DNA of 64,000 bases from Eutypella sp. D-1 (taxonomy: Eukaryota > Ascomycota > Sordariomycetes > Xylariales > Diatrypaceae), in NCBI GenBank assembly GCA_023313575.1, contig JAJTTP010000013.1:930001-994000 (forward strand), given 5' to 3'. The position numbers and the translations under genes were made by a program. Below the pieces are notes generated by a model that worked only from the letters and a program-made list of their open reading frames with translations, made no database searches and had not been told where the DNA came from. Positions 48,001 to 60,669 of this stretch are shown piece by piece (position 1 is the stretch's first letter; every line of letters starts with the position of its first letter).

Positions 48001-50564
48001 TACCTTAAGAGGGGCAACTATATCGCATAACTTTCAGGGCTCTGTAGCCTCACTCGCGATGGACACTTGTGTCCGTAACCCCCCGAACCCCTTTTCTCCT
48101 CGGCTAGACAAGACTCTCACGTAAGGGCCTACGACTCTAGGCCATTTGCTGGAATTAATGGGTTTGAGTGCTAGTTGTTTTGCATGCCTCCCCCGTGAGG
48201 CATTAAGCAGTTGTTAAAGCAGGAGATGAACGTATTCAATCAGTAAGGTTCAGGCATGTAATGTGATGCGAGGGTGCTTCCAGACCGGCCCTAAGGCCGC
48301 GCTCCCTTTGCTAGATCATTTCCGACGTGGTTAGCATACCTTGAGCCTTGAGCCTTGGGCCATTGCTATGCTCCCCAAACCATGTCTGTTATGTACCAGT
48401 GTCACGTATTCGCGAGTGGGAGAGCAGTATCATCCACGCGGTATTCAAGGTGTCGTTGAAGATTTTCAGTAGGTGAGGTAGCAAATCAGGGTCGAAATTA
48501 AACCTTCATGCTGTAGTTAACGCGAAATCGTAATCAAGTCCATGATCCTTCTGTCATATTTACGACCATTTCGTCGAGTAATGAGCTCCTACTCTACTAC
48601 GATCACCGATGACGGCAAAAGAAAGCAACGCTCTGTTCATGGAAGATGAATACATGTTGTGTCATTGTAGCTAGGGACTCTTCATTTTCGCATCCACGTG
48701 CTTTCTATCTTTAGGCAGTGATTGGTATCTGAAAGACCTCCCCTATTTGCGATATGCCACGGTTGAACCGTCGAAGGTACGACCCAGTCTCAACGAAATC
48801 CGCCTGTCGGGACGCCTAACTTAGACGTAGAAGACCCTATTTCTAGATCCTGTGTTCGAGAGCTTATCCCTTAGCTAGGTAGAGCTGGCCTCACTCTCAC
48901 CTTCATTTCACACCAGACTAGATGAGCTGAATATCCCCTCCCCCGAAAATCTATAACTAAACGCCTTCGGTGACTTAGAGTATGTAAATCTTCTCGCGAT
49001 CTATCTGCGTTGATGCAAGAGGAACTTAAGGGTTTTCTAACTTTATATAACCTCCATAGACGTTATCGAAAGCTTTCTCGTCTCGGTATATCGTCTACTG
49101 TCGGCACGAGATATCACTATTTTTCTCTCGACCTACCAGTCCCCTGGGATGAAAGAGAGATAGCAGCAAGCTCTTAGCCTACGCTGACCCGACTTCGGCG
49201 AAAACTAGGGGAACAGGCCCAGCAGAGCCTCATCCGTCATTGTAGCACGGGAATAACACAGCCGCGCACCACGGTTAGCGACCGTCTTTCCCATTCGGAA
49301 CGCTCAGGTATCATCCGCGGATACCCCAATGTAGCGGGATGTATGACAATGAGCCTATCGCATGTGATTACTAATCCACAAACCAAGCACGGAGTCACAG
49401 TTGGTATAGATGAAGTAGGCTTAGCACGCCGCATGTGCAGCCACATACCTACGAGTTCTGGTGGCGAGCGCGTAATGCGGCCATCCGATGGACCTACGGA
49501 TTTGTCCGTCGTTCGATGAACTTGGCCTCCCGATATATATAGATAGGTAAATATGTCGGCTGCCGTCTCGGCATCGGGTTCTGGAGGGTTACATGAGGAG
49601 TTGAATAGGGGAGGGAGCCTCTCTGAAAATCTAGGGAGGATGATAGATGGTGGTGATAGGGTAGCAATATGTCGTGTAGGACTTCTGTAATGGTGGGCGA
49701 GTGAGTGGCTGTAGGACATAATGCCACGGTACACCTGGGCTCGGCTATATGGTGGCCTTGCGCGGTTCTGGCATCGCACGACAGATGGGTAGATATGCCA
49801 TAGCTGCACCTAAGCACCGACATACGCCCGCCCGGCTCCCCGGCGTCCCCGCGAACCTTATTGATGATGCGGGGGCGGGCCGAACCCGTACGTACTTAGG
49901 TAGGCAAGCAAGCAACTAAGCAGCTGGCACACTCATATGCGACCCTCAAATATAGGAAGGCTGAACAAAGTAGACAATGGCAGCAAAAGGAAAATCCCCT
50001 ACCACTTAACTGGAGGCTTACTACAAGTTCTTAGGATTGTTTATCAAGGGGCAGTCTCGCAGCATCATAATCTTTGAGATGGGCAAGTATGTAGGCTGCA
50101 CTGGCTTGAAGACCAATCAACGTGGAAGGTTAGGTATTAGACCCCTATAAAAACGACAGTTATGAATAGGGAGGCTGTAATTCACGCTACTTATATGAAG
50201 AAGCACCTATTTGACAGCCTTCCCCAAAGGAACCAGACCATGTGCTAAGCTCGTAGATAACATCGCTCCATTCAACACTATCCCCGACGCCCTCCGATGT
50301 CATCATTGCCCCACCTGATGCCGAGGCCCTCACTAATATCCACCATCCGGGCGCCGGCGGACGGCCGGAGGCCTGCATATAACTTTGCTCCCTGCTTCCC
50401 AGATATTCGCATACCTCTACTCCTGACTACTTATCTACGCATTTCATTAGTTCACACCTCGGGTCGGTTATGTGTGATTTTATGAATAACCAAGCGGCTA
50501 ATAAGCAAAAGCAATGAGATAAGAATTAGTTACGGTACGGGAGGAACCAGAAAAGGCAAAAAAC
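45001..50564. other. Gene-free region, right part
   Basis: No gene was recognised. A frame from 48974 to about 49178 has protein-like composition but no family match and no clear start. Other frames are short. The end of this stretch must hold the promoter of the dehalogenase gene. Scattered CT-rich tracts and TACC/TAGG motifs continue. Confidence 0.55.
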
Positions 50565-51404
50565 ATGTCACCGACAGAACTACCGGATGCCCTACGGGGA
50601 GTCAAGGCGCTGACTTTCGACGTGTTCGGCACGACGGTGGACTGGCGCAGCACGGTGGAAGCGGAGCTAACGGAGCGGGCGCGGTCCAAGGCCGCGTCCT
50701 CCTCGACCGCGGAGCTTCAACAGACGCCGGCGCTGGCGCAGCTCGCGGCGCAGACGGCGGACGACTGGGCGGCGTTCGCGCAGGCGTGGCGCGACAGCTA
50801 CTCGCAGTTCACACAGACGTTCGTGCCCGGCATCACGCCGTGGAAGGACATCGATTCGCACCACCTGGACAGCTTGCGGGAACTGCTGCGGACCCGCGGC
50901 CTCGAGGGCGCGTACACGGACGCGGAGGTCCGCGATCTAAGCCTCGTGTGGCACCGGCTGCGGCCGTGGGCGGACTCGACCGAGGGCCTCCGCCGGCTCA
51001 CGGATGACGCGGGGCTAGTTACCACCACCCTGTCCAACGGCAACCGCGAGCTGCTGGCCGACCTCGCCGCGCACGGCGGGCTGGGGTTCTCGCGCATTAC
51101 TTCCGCCGCCGACTTTGCTGCCTACAAGCCCGACCCCCGCGTCTACCGCGGCGCTGTTTCCGCGCTCGGGTTCGAGGACCGCCCCGGCGACGTCGCCATG
51201 GTCGCCGCCCACCTGAATGACCTCGCCGGCGCGCGCGCTTGCGGGCTCCGCACCATCTACGTCGAGAGGCCGCGCGAGGAGGCTTGGGGCCCCGACGAGG
51301 ACCGTTACAAGGAAGCACGTGATTGGGTTGATATGTGGGTGAGAGAGGGGGAGGGGGGTTTCCTCGAGGTGGCTAGACGGCTCGGCGGTGCTTTGACTGG
51401 ATAG
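50565..51404 (+). CDS. Haloacid dehalogenase-like hydrolase (2-haloacid dehalogenase, type II-like)
   Basis: Intronless frame of 279 residues in the HAD superfamily. Motif I is LTFDVFGTTVDW with the nucleophile Asp19; motif II is TTLSNGN at about 153-159; motif III is the lysine in YKPDPRVYR near 188; motif IV is the acidic site in AAHLNDLAGARACGL near 214. The DxFGTxVDW form and the AAHLND motif are typical of fungal proteins annotated as (S)-2-haloacid dehalogenases, enzymes that replace the halogen of 2-haloalkanoic acids by hydroxyl through an aspartyl ester. Whether this one is a dehalogenase or a phosphatase-type HAD cannot be told. The ATG at 50565 starts just before motif I. It stands alone, with no gene seen for over 8 kb on either side, and is clearly GC-richer than its flanks, as are other genes here. 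Confidence 0.9.
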   Translation: MSPTELPDALRGVKALTFDVFGTTVDWRSTVEAELTERARSKAASSSTAELQQTPALAQLAAQTADDWAAFAQAWRDSYSQFTQTFVPGITPWKDIDSHHLDSLRELLRTRGLEGAYTDAEVRDLSLVWHRLRPWADSTEGLRRLTDDAGLVTTTLSNGNRELLADLAAHGGLGFSRITSAADFAAYKPDPRVYRGAVSALGFEDRPGDVAMVAAHLNDLAGARACGLRTIYVERPREEAWGPDEDRYKEARDWVDMWVREGEGGFLEVARRLGGALTG

Positions 51405-54400
51405 ATGCCTAAATAAATCGTAACTCAAACCACGGAACACAGAACAGGACAAGACTGCCATCGGCAGAGCAACGACATTAAACCCATCTAGTTGCCTGAT
51501 TGAGCACTACCTAGATAGTTGTTAGTTGCCACGAGGGCCTGTGTTTGGGCTCCGTGGGTCTCATCATCTACGCATGTACACAAGCACCTCTATTGTCATG
51601 TCACGTTGCCGCGATGTCAGACGCGTCTTACACCACGTTCATGTCTTGCCACACACCCAATGCAACCAGCGGATCGCGTGGCACGGCCAGGGGGGGGGGA
51701 GGTCTTATCGTTGAGCAACTTCCTCGTACGCAGATGCTTACTTCCACGCAGCCAAGGTGGGCTACCTAAAGGGACAATGACCCGTAGCACCGGCTCTCAC
51801 TCGGCCCCCCTTTTTCGACTGGCTCGGCGAGCCGATGTCACGTCACCTACTTACATGCTTGATCTGGTGTGCTCATGTCGTGGGCTACGGGCTCGAATTA
51901 GTTAACCCCCCGCGCGCGTACCCTTCCCTATCGAGACCTATCTACCCCGTCCACACCCGTGTACCCGTCTTGCCTATCTAGCTACCTGACCTCAAACATT
52001 CTGACATGTGAAAAGGGGGACTGCCCTATGTGTATGTACGGCTCCGGTAGCTGGACCTAGTTAGGCGCCGTGGCCTGGTAACTAAACCATGTGTAACTGC
52101 TACGCTGTTCCTTCCCGAGTGCTGGTTCGAGCGTAGCAAGGTAGGTAACGATGCTAGATTGCCGCCCCGATGCAGGTCGGAATATGGTATGGGTCTCTCC
52201 GTCGTGCCGCCCGCACCAGGTGGGGTTAGGTGAAGGTCTTGCCTTTTTTTTCTTTTTTTCTTTTTTGAGAATAAATTTTCGCCGCATTCTCTCCTTATTG
52301 GGTTTCTCTCCTCGCACTGCATTCTTCCTCGGTGAACCTAAGCAGTATGGAAACTCAAGAACGAGGCCTCCTGCTCTAGGGTGCCACCGAGCAATAGATA
52401 CTCGTATCTCAGTGGCGAGTATATTCGTCAGTTCGAGAGGTGGACAACTGGGGGGGAGGGGGAGGAGTGGCGGGCTGGCGGGTTTAATGGAGACATACGC
52501 AAGCCCCAAGTTACCTAGTTGGGTCACCGCCGAGCAACGTCTTCTACACGCTCATTGGCGGGCAGCGATTATTTCACGGGAACGCGGTTACAAACTCGTC
52601 TGCTCGTCTGCGTCTCTTCGTTCCTGGAACATTCGTCTACGAATTGTCAAGTTTTGGGAGGGTTTCATTCGACATCAGTAGATGTATGTAATTTAGACAG
52701 CCCACTTCTCCCGAGGAATCCGCTTAACTCTCCTCGATGAGTACATGTGATGGTGGAGAATGGCCAACCCCCCCTGATGTTTACGAATTCAAGAGTAAGC
52801 ATGTCAGCCAGTCAAGTCAATCAAACCGCCTTGCTTGTTTACTGGTGGCTCGTCGTAGGCGAAATGACGACGCAGGCATCGAAGTTGCTAGCGATCTAAC
52901 TTGCGGCACCTCCTAGTCGCGTCTTATCCGACAACGGCATTATCGCAGCTGGAAGGGGGCCTACACACAGACGCGATGACCGCGGCAGCGCCTAGGGAGC
53001 TACGGCACGTCGTTGCGTCTCGGCCCGGTCGCTTAAAGAGGGGGCTCGAGCCAGGGCTGGCCGGGCGGGCTGGGCCGAAGGGAAGGTTTACCGTATGATG
53101 ATATAATTAACTGCAGAGGCCTGCTCGTGCCTAGTAGCATAGGTAGGTTGGTTAATGCCTGTCTTGTCAGCAACAGTTCTTTGACTTATCCCCCGCCCCC
53201 CTAGCCCCTTTAATCTAATTGGCAGCCGTTGAGTCATCTTAGAACCCAAACTTCGGTCGAAGGCACAGATGTTGTTGTTATCTCGGCGCTCTGTCCTCTA
53301 ACCGTTATCGTGGTAGGTTTTATTGGTGCTATGTGGTGGCGAGCATGTCAACCACGTAAGTGTTCCACGAAGACGGCAAGAAAGGGGGAACACTGTGACG
53401 CATTTCGGGGACGAATCATTCTTGGTCAAGTCCGGTTGCCGGCTTCAGGTATTACTTCTTCTTCACCATCACCCAACCATCTAAGGGGGCGTCTCTAGTT
53501 ACCTAGGTAAGTGCAGGTGCTTGCGACAGGCTACTGTGCAACAAGTCATGTCGGCGACAGAAGGCCCAATCGCATCTCGCTCCTGTTACCCTCAAGGCGC
53601 TCTGGTCTAATGCGGCAAAGTCTGGTACGGAGGACAGAGCGCAAGGTGAGGTCTTATCGGAATAGTCCTTACTACTCCCGATGAAAGGTACTCTCGTTCG
53701 GGCAAGGGAGCCGAAGAGCCTACACCGGGATCATTTTGGCCAGGAGCATGCAGTGCGTGGTCGGTACATATTACTATTTTGCTGGTAAAGGCCATGATAT
53801 AGCACACAAGGTCTGTCGTAAGGGAGCTACCTAGGTAGTTATCCACCTTCTTGAATAAATGTTGTTTGCTTGGGCAGCTTGGGATACTTTGTATACTTCG
53901 TACCGGATCAAGTACAGAGAAGGGGTTGCTTTTGCCAAAGGAATGGAATCATTACAGGGTTATTTGGAGGGGTAAATCCCCTGCTATCTATGAAATCATG
54001 CCTGCATGCCTAAAAATCTCAAGATGGGAGAATATCCGATATTGATTGAAATTGTTGTTGCATGATATGATGTTTACTTATGCTATCACTTTCACTTACA
54101 CTTTTTTGAATGTAGGTACATGTAGTTAACTGCCCAGGTGCCTTACCTTGGTACTTGGTGCGAACTTTGGAACTTACACCATGGAATGGATTGCTTTAAC
54201 CCTGGTATGTACATAGTTATCCTGACCTACTCTTAAACCAAGAGGTACCTACGCATGCAGGGAGGTGGTAAATGTACCTACCTACAGCCCAGCTGCCCAG
54301 TACGTGGAATCGCTGCAAAGCCCTTTCCCCCGCAATTAGAAACGCTCTCGATATACTCCGTACCTACCAACGACTAACCCACCTACCTACTTTACCTACC

Positions 54401-55000
54401 TACACCAACTCCATATTAGCCTTGGAAATGTCCTTCTTCCTGCATACTTGAATAAGTACCAAGTGGAACGCTATTAATAGTATATCAGCTTCTTCTTCTT
54501 CTTCTTCTTCAATCCATGGATGGCTAAGGGACATTTCCAAGATTTCGTAGTTCCCACGTTGCTAATGCAGCTTTGACTTAAACTTACTTGAAATATAAGG
54601 TCACATTGGAAGGATCAGGAAGCGAACAGGCGGACACAGCACACTCGACAGACAACAGAGAGATAGTCGTCATTCCGACATTTATCCCCTCCTGATTACT
54701 ACATGTAGGCAGCAGGATCTCTAACTTTGCTGACAGTGTTCATCCCGCGCTTACTGGAGGGGGACGTCTCGTCTCATCGTCGGTCTAACACTAGATATCG
54801 CGGCGGTGGCGTATCATGACTACTGGACATCCAATGGACTTGGAACAAAGCGACAGCCAAGCAGGCAGATCGGATACGCACGCAACCCTCATTGAAGTCC
54901 CAACTTTTTGATGAGGAGTTTCGATGTTGACAAGAAGAGACGCCGAGAGAAGCGGAAAGAATACTGGTGCACGAAGTAAGGGAGGAGCAGAGGCAGGCGG
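51405..55000. other. Gene-free region after the dehalogenase
   Basis: No gene was recognised. The region includes two perfect TACCTAGGTA palindromes (53500-53509 and 53828-53837) and a (CTT)n tract near 54488-54510. Frames around 52026-52680 arise from low-complexity CT/GA stretches and have no motif. Confidence 0.55.
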
Positions 55001-58000
55001 CGTTGCATCCCTTCCAAGTTTTCAAACGGAACCGATATGAGGGTTTCTAGAAGTCGACAAAAAGTCTGGTGACAAAGTCCTACCTACCGTACAATGGGTA
55101 TCTTCTCTCTTCCTGCCCAGGTTGAAGGAAACACGACCCTGCTTTACCTGCTTACGTATGTAGTAGTGGATGATCGTGATATCTTCCTATCCAGCTAACT
55201 GGCTTGCCATCGCTTGGTCAACATCACTCTCGGGCTGCCCTTTTGGTTTCAACCCCTGTCGCATTACCCGATTTCCGGCAATACTTTATTCACCTAGCCT
55301 GATCCCATGTATATGTGTGAATTATCATCTGTCAACTTATTATCCACTCAGCTGCCACTTTTGCTTCACTGTTACCAGTGCTATTAGTAGGAGACGTAAT
55401 ATGTATGCTTGTTATAAAAAATAGCAATAGAAGCAGGCGGAAATGATGTGCGTGTATCCACTACTACGCCTAAGCACTGGACCACTAGACTTACACAGTT
55501 CATTGGTGGATAGGCTGGGAAGCTCTCCCCTTCTCTTCCATCCAGCTGTCAAGGACTCTCGTATTCTTCTTTTTCCAAGATGAAGCAAACTTTGATACTT
55601 TACTGTCGTCATCTCTCCCATCTCCTTACATCCACGCCTCTCCTCTGCATCTCCTCGAATTTCCCAGCTCTCTTCGGCCAACTCGTTAGAACCAACAACA
55701 ACCACCACTTAACTTTCTTATTCGTGAACTTATTACACATTCGGCCTACTCATCGGCTGTGCAGGTGTATCTCTGAGCCGCCCGCCCTCCCGCACCGCAC
55801 CTCGTAGATGACCCCGGACTGTTTTTATACCACGCATATGTGTATATGTGTGTGTGTGTGTACGAAAGTATGCGTGTATACCTGGGTGGGTAGGTAGTAT
55901 ATCAAATCATATCGATCGATCTCTCAGCCTACTTGGTATGTATCAAGCTTCTGTTTACTAAAATCAACATCAATCGGCACCGGCCCCATCGACGCACCCA
56001 CCAAGAACCAAGCATCAAGGATTTCCCCATGCTCACCTTATCTTACGGGACCCAGCAATCCAGCGAAACTGCCCCATTACTTTTTTCTTTTGCCTTGCTG
56101 TTACATACAATGCGTCCATGTATAAGTAGACATATTAACTAGGTAGTTGACTACGTCTGTATGTATGTATGTACATTTGCGTAGGTATGTAGTTACGGGT
56201 AATCTCGCTAGGTTATATCCTTTCGTGCTTTGTCGTGCCAGACAGGGCAGGCCAGAACTGTCCTTTATTTACTTACAGCCGTGATAAGTTGATAGTACTC
56301 AGTATTATACCTTGGGCGACCCTATGTAGTCATAATTCTGGTAGAATGCCCACGTACAATCCCCCCACAACCCTGGAACAAGCCCCAAACCCTACAGCGC
56401 CCTACAGAAGAGAACGGGCATAACTTACATCATAAGCGAACAAGCGAGCGAGAGCCAAGACAGTGAGATAACCGTTGATACTATGTATATACCCCGTGTA
56501 TGCGAATTGCACATTCCGTTGCGGCTCACTGTATGTATGTAGATATGTATGTAGTGGGCACCCATTACATTATCACCACCACCACCACTACCCCGAGCCA
56601 CAACTTATTCGTCGTGTTACTAAGTTTAAGTTAGAGAGCAGTACTGGTTAGAGAAAGAGGTTATCTAACTTCGTCTTCGGTCTCTGGCGTCCACATATTA
56701 TATATAACTCCGTACGCCTGACCTATACTTACTGGTATATGTCCCGTCTCATCTCGTCTCATCTCTCGCCTTGTCCCGGGATTATCAAATTTTAGTCTGG
56801 ACTGTTTCAACCATACGGAATTCTTGCCTATATGGTAGTTTACATATCTAAAGCATCAAACTAGTTGAAATCGACCTAGACATTTAACCCTACGTACATA
56901 CCTAGACCTGGGCAACCTGGGCGTTTCTCATACCTAACCCGTACCTACTGACCTGCTTACAAGTACTACAAAGTAAGGTACTAAATTGCTTAAACTCCAG
57001 TCTGCAAAGTTGGAACGGAACTGCTAAAATTACTGGGTCCCAAAAACTCTCGTTCGGCTGCAGGTAGCAGCAGGTCTGGTGTCTTTCACCACCCCCCTCC
57101 CTCACTCTCCCCACTTCGGCTTTTTTTCGCTTTGGCCTTTTTGGAAACCCGGGGTCCAATCTTTCTTTTCCTTTCCCTTTTTCTCATACCTTACTTGGTA
57201 GTTACTTAACCTCTTTTGCGGCTTACACAAGTAGTACTTCTTCAAGAAGGTTACCTGCCTACCCGTAGCCAATCAGCTACCTAGAATCAAACTGAACAGT
57301 TTTTGAAGCTTTAGACCCTGGGGGAAGATTTCATTGGAAGATTATCTTATCTCGTTCTCATCCACAGCCCTTCGAGTTAAACTGAAGATAATCCGATTAT
57401 GTACACAAGTACCAGGTAGGTAGTACACACGAACTAAGCCCGCCCGTCCGCCCGTTCGCTCGCGCCCATGCTCACCACGCCTATCATATCCCCCTCAAGT
57501 CTCCCAGGGTCCATATCAAGTAAGTACATACTCATGTACGGAGTATGTATGTCAGTCACTTTGCCAAGGTATATATATACAAGGCAGATTGTAGCCCTGG
57601 AGCCTGGCTGGGTAGACATCCTGCACATCCTCCACTACTACTTCGTACATACAAGCCTACCCGGCTTGCTGTTTTCTCGCTGTCGGGATACTGCCATTAT
57701 CCATACCTATACGTACCCAGTCTGCTGGGTACGACAGCATCACTAATAAAGAAATGCTGACCAACCCTGGTGCAGTCCTACACATATACACGCACACATT
57801 TGACACACACGCACACGCACACGCACACACATACATATATATATATATATCTAGATTCCTATAACTGCACAGATAGACATACAGTCAAATCGCTAGATAT
57901 TACTACATACCTCCTCCCTACATATATGCACCCAAATACTGAAGGAAGTACCACAAGTATCTAGCAAACATTTAAACTTAACAAACATTCTCGCCACGGA

Positions 58001-59502
58001 CAGCTAGAGAGCTCTACTCCTTTTTTGTTTTTTACTTTAATAACACTATAATACTTAATGTACTTTCCACTATAACATAATACCCGTGGGCTAGATTTGC
58101 AAAGTGGGCAGCAATATAACGCTACGAGAGAGAGAGAGAGAGCTACGACGCTACTAAAAACCCCCCATTCTGCTGCTACTTAGTACACAAAATCCATATA
58201 CGCTGGCGCTTGAATTCCTCCAGGGCTACCCCTAACTTTTTTAGCAGCAGCCACTTCAGGAGCACTGGAACGGGCTACATCCGGGTTAACTAAGAGGAGG
58301 TAAAGTAGGGTACCTCACGAAGTACATTCATAAGGTAGACCCGCCAAAAGTTCCTTCCCCACACAATAACATGGCCCTCTTAGGGACCTTGCCGTAACCT
58401 AACCTTAGAAGTATGTAATGTATCTCAACACCTGGTGGGCATAGACTTACACTACTACTTAGGTACATCTTACTAACTACATGTACCTAAAACTACCTAG
58501 GTACCCTTATCCTATCCAGGCTATCCAGGGCTATCCCATCCCATCCCATCTTTATCCAGTCCAGTCCAGTCCAGTACCTAACTAAGTATCCTAATCCTAA
58601 TCCTATCCTGTCTTGTCCTATCCAATCCCATTCTATTCTCTATCTTATCCCATCCAATCCCAACCTATCCCATCATTTTCTTTCCGCTCTTCGTCTACTC
58701 GTGTCGTCTCTTGTCTTGTCTTGTCACTTGTCTTGTCTCGATTCTTTCCCCTAAAGGATCACCCACCACCACCACCACCACCACCACCCTTTTTCTCTAC
58801 TCCGGCCTACATATTCCGGGAGAGTAGTTAGTAGAAGGAACAAAGAATACCCACAATCATCCTCGATCTTTATATTTATATATCTTGACATACTTGATCT
58901 TTTTTTATACCAATTCGACCATTTGGAGACTCGTACCTTTTTCGCTCGTCCTACTAAAAAAGTTCGGCTACGTTCAAGAGCTTAGGTGGTCCGAACCGCC
59001 CCCTACCTACCCCTCCAACGAAAAGGAGATAAGGAGAGAGAGACAGAGAGAGAAAGTAAAACCGAAAAAAAAAGAAAAATCGAAAAAGCCGAAAAGGAAC
59101 CAGACAAAAAAAGTCAAAAGGGGGAACAGGAGATTTAGCAACGATTTTAGCAATCTTGGAAACAACCCGAAAACGATTACCCGCAAAGTAACCTTGGACA
59201 AAAACAACACTGGACCTCTTTAAACAACTCACACTACCAAACCGCAACCCATCTCCTCTTTACTTCACAACCGCCCGACGTCGTCGTTGTCGTCGTCGCG
59301 TGCGTCCCGTACGAGCGTGCGTATACGGCCTGTTTTCTCTTTCTTTCTTTCTCCCTAAGTGCGACATTGTTCCACGGAATTTTTGGATTCGCCCAGAAAA
59401 AAAGAAGGATAGAAGGGGAAAAAAAAAACCCCCAACGTTTAACAACAACATCAACGAGAACAACTCAGAAAGAAAAAAAAACACTCATCACATCGCATCA
59501 CG
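55001..59502. other. Gene-free region and Ras gene promoter
   Basis: No gene was recognised. Simple repeats include CA/CG followed by (AT)n at 57803-57850, (GA)n at about 58126-58142, TCCCA/TCCAG-type short repeats near 58530-58580 and (CAC)n at about 58763-58788. A TACCTAGGTA palindrome is at 58494-58503. The last 600 bp, rich in A and in CT/GA tracts, is the likely promoter and leader of the Ras gene. Confidence 0.6.
57803..57850. repeat. Compound dinucleotide repeat (CA/CG)n-(AT)n
   Basis: CACACACGCACACGCACACG-type sequence runs into about nine AT units. It is a simple microsatellite in gene-free DNA. Confidence 0.9.
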
Positions 59503-60669
59503 ATGGCGGGAAAAATGGTATTGTACAAGTTGGTGGTGTTAGGAGATGGTGGTGTAGGCAAAACTGCTCTGACAATTCAATTGTGTTTACAACACTTCGT
59601 TGAAACTGTGAGTATTATTTTCTCTCTCTTTTTTCTTCTTTTTTTCTTTCTTCTACTCTTCACTTATTCCTGGAGTCCTCCATCCATCTAGTCATTCACG
59701 TATTTACTCTTCTTAATTCCACCTACTTGTTTGTTTACCTATCCCTATCCTTATATCCCTCTTCCTCTCTCTACCCTATCCACTATACGCACTATCTACA
59801 CTACTATCTACTACTTACTGCCTACTGCCTCTCCTCTCCTTTTATTTTTATTATTACTACTTTTTATTGTACAAGAGATCCTGTCCATGTCTCGCTTGGT
59901 CCAGGCCATTCTTGTGCCCCCCCTAGTTCAAACCCATATCCATATCCATATCCACATCCACATCCACTCCCAATCCACTCTCATACACCCCCTCCCTCAT
60001 GGAGACCTATCCGTGCTCATTTGCTTGTCTTTACGGTAATCGCTTACTGACCTACCATTGTGTCCGATATAGTACGACCCCACGATTGAAGATTCGTATA
60101 GAAAACAGGTCGTCATTGATGGTCAAGCTTGCATGCTCGAAGTCTTAGATACAGCAGGCCAAGAAGAATACACGGCGCTTCGAGATCAATGGATTCGAGA
60201 TGGCGAGGGTTTCGTGCTGGTATATAGCATCTCATCTCGCTCCTCTTTTTCCCGCATTAAGAGATTTCACCACCAAATCCAGCGCGTCAAGGAATCCACT
60301 ACCTCATCACCCACCTATCCCGGCTCACCGATCTCCACGTCAGCCCCTAACGCCGCCGTACCCATCATGCTAGTTGGTAACAAGAGCGACCGGGTAACCG
60401 AGAGGGAAGTATCCACACAAGAAGGTCACGCCCTCGCACGTGAGCTAGGTTGCGAATTCGTCGAGGCCTCCGCCAAGAACTGCATAAACGTCGAGAAGGC
60501 TTTCTATGACGTTGTTCGGATATTGCGACGACAGCGACAAGCCGCTTCGCGACCCTTACCATCAGGAGGACGCGCAGCTAACGGTGAATCGCATGGCTCT
60601 GGCGGTAACGAGAAGCGCAGGCGGAGGGGCGATCGCGCCGGAGGCGGCTCGCGGTGTATCGTGTTATAA
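59503..60669 (+). CDS. ras-2: Ras-family small GTPase (RAS-2/RasB-like)
   Basis: GTP-binding switch of the Ras family, expected to act at membranes in polarity, growth and development. The two exons are 59503..59607 and 60073..60669, separated by an unusually long 465-bp intron (GTGAGT...TATAG); product 233 residues. Visible motifs: P-loop GDGGVGKTAL, effector loop YDPTIEDSY, DTAGQEEY (switch II), NKSD for guanine specificity and EASAKN. A roughly 20-residue Ser/Pro/Thr insertion sits just before the PIMLVGNKSD strand, which I recall as typical of Neurospora RAS-2 and Aspergillus RasB rather than of RAS-1. The basic tail ends in CIVL; a CaaX box with Leu favours geranylgeranylation, and no neighbouring cysteine for palmitoylation is present, so the polybasic stretch probably helps membrane binding. 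The start MAGKM is typical of this subfamily. Confidence 0.95.

Noticed and set aside
48974..49178. Open frame of about 68 codons with protein-like content
   Set aside because: No start codon near its beginning, no recognised family, and a length not unusual by chance.
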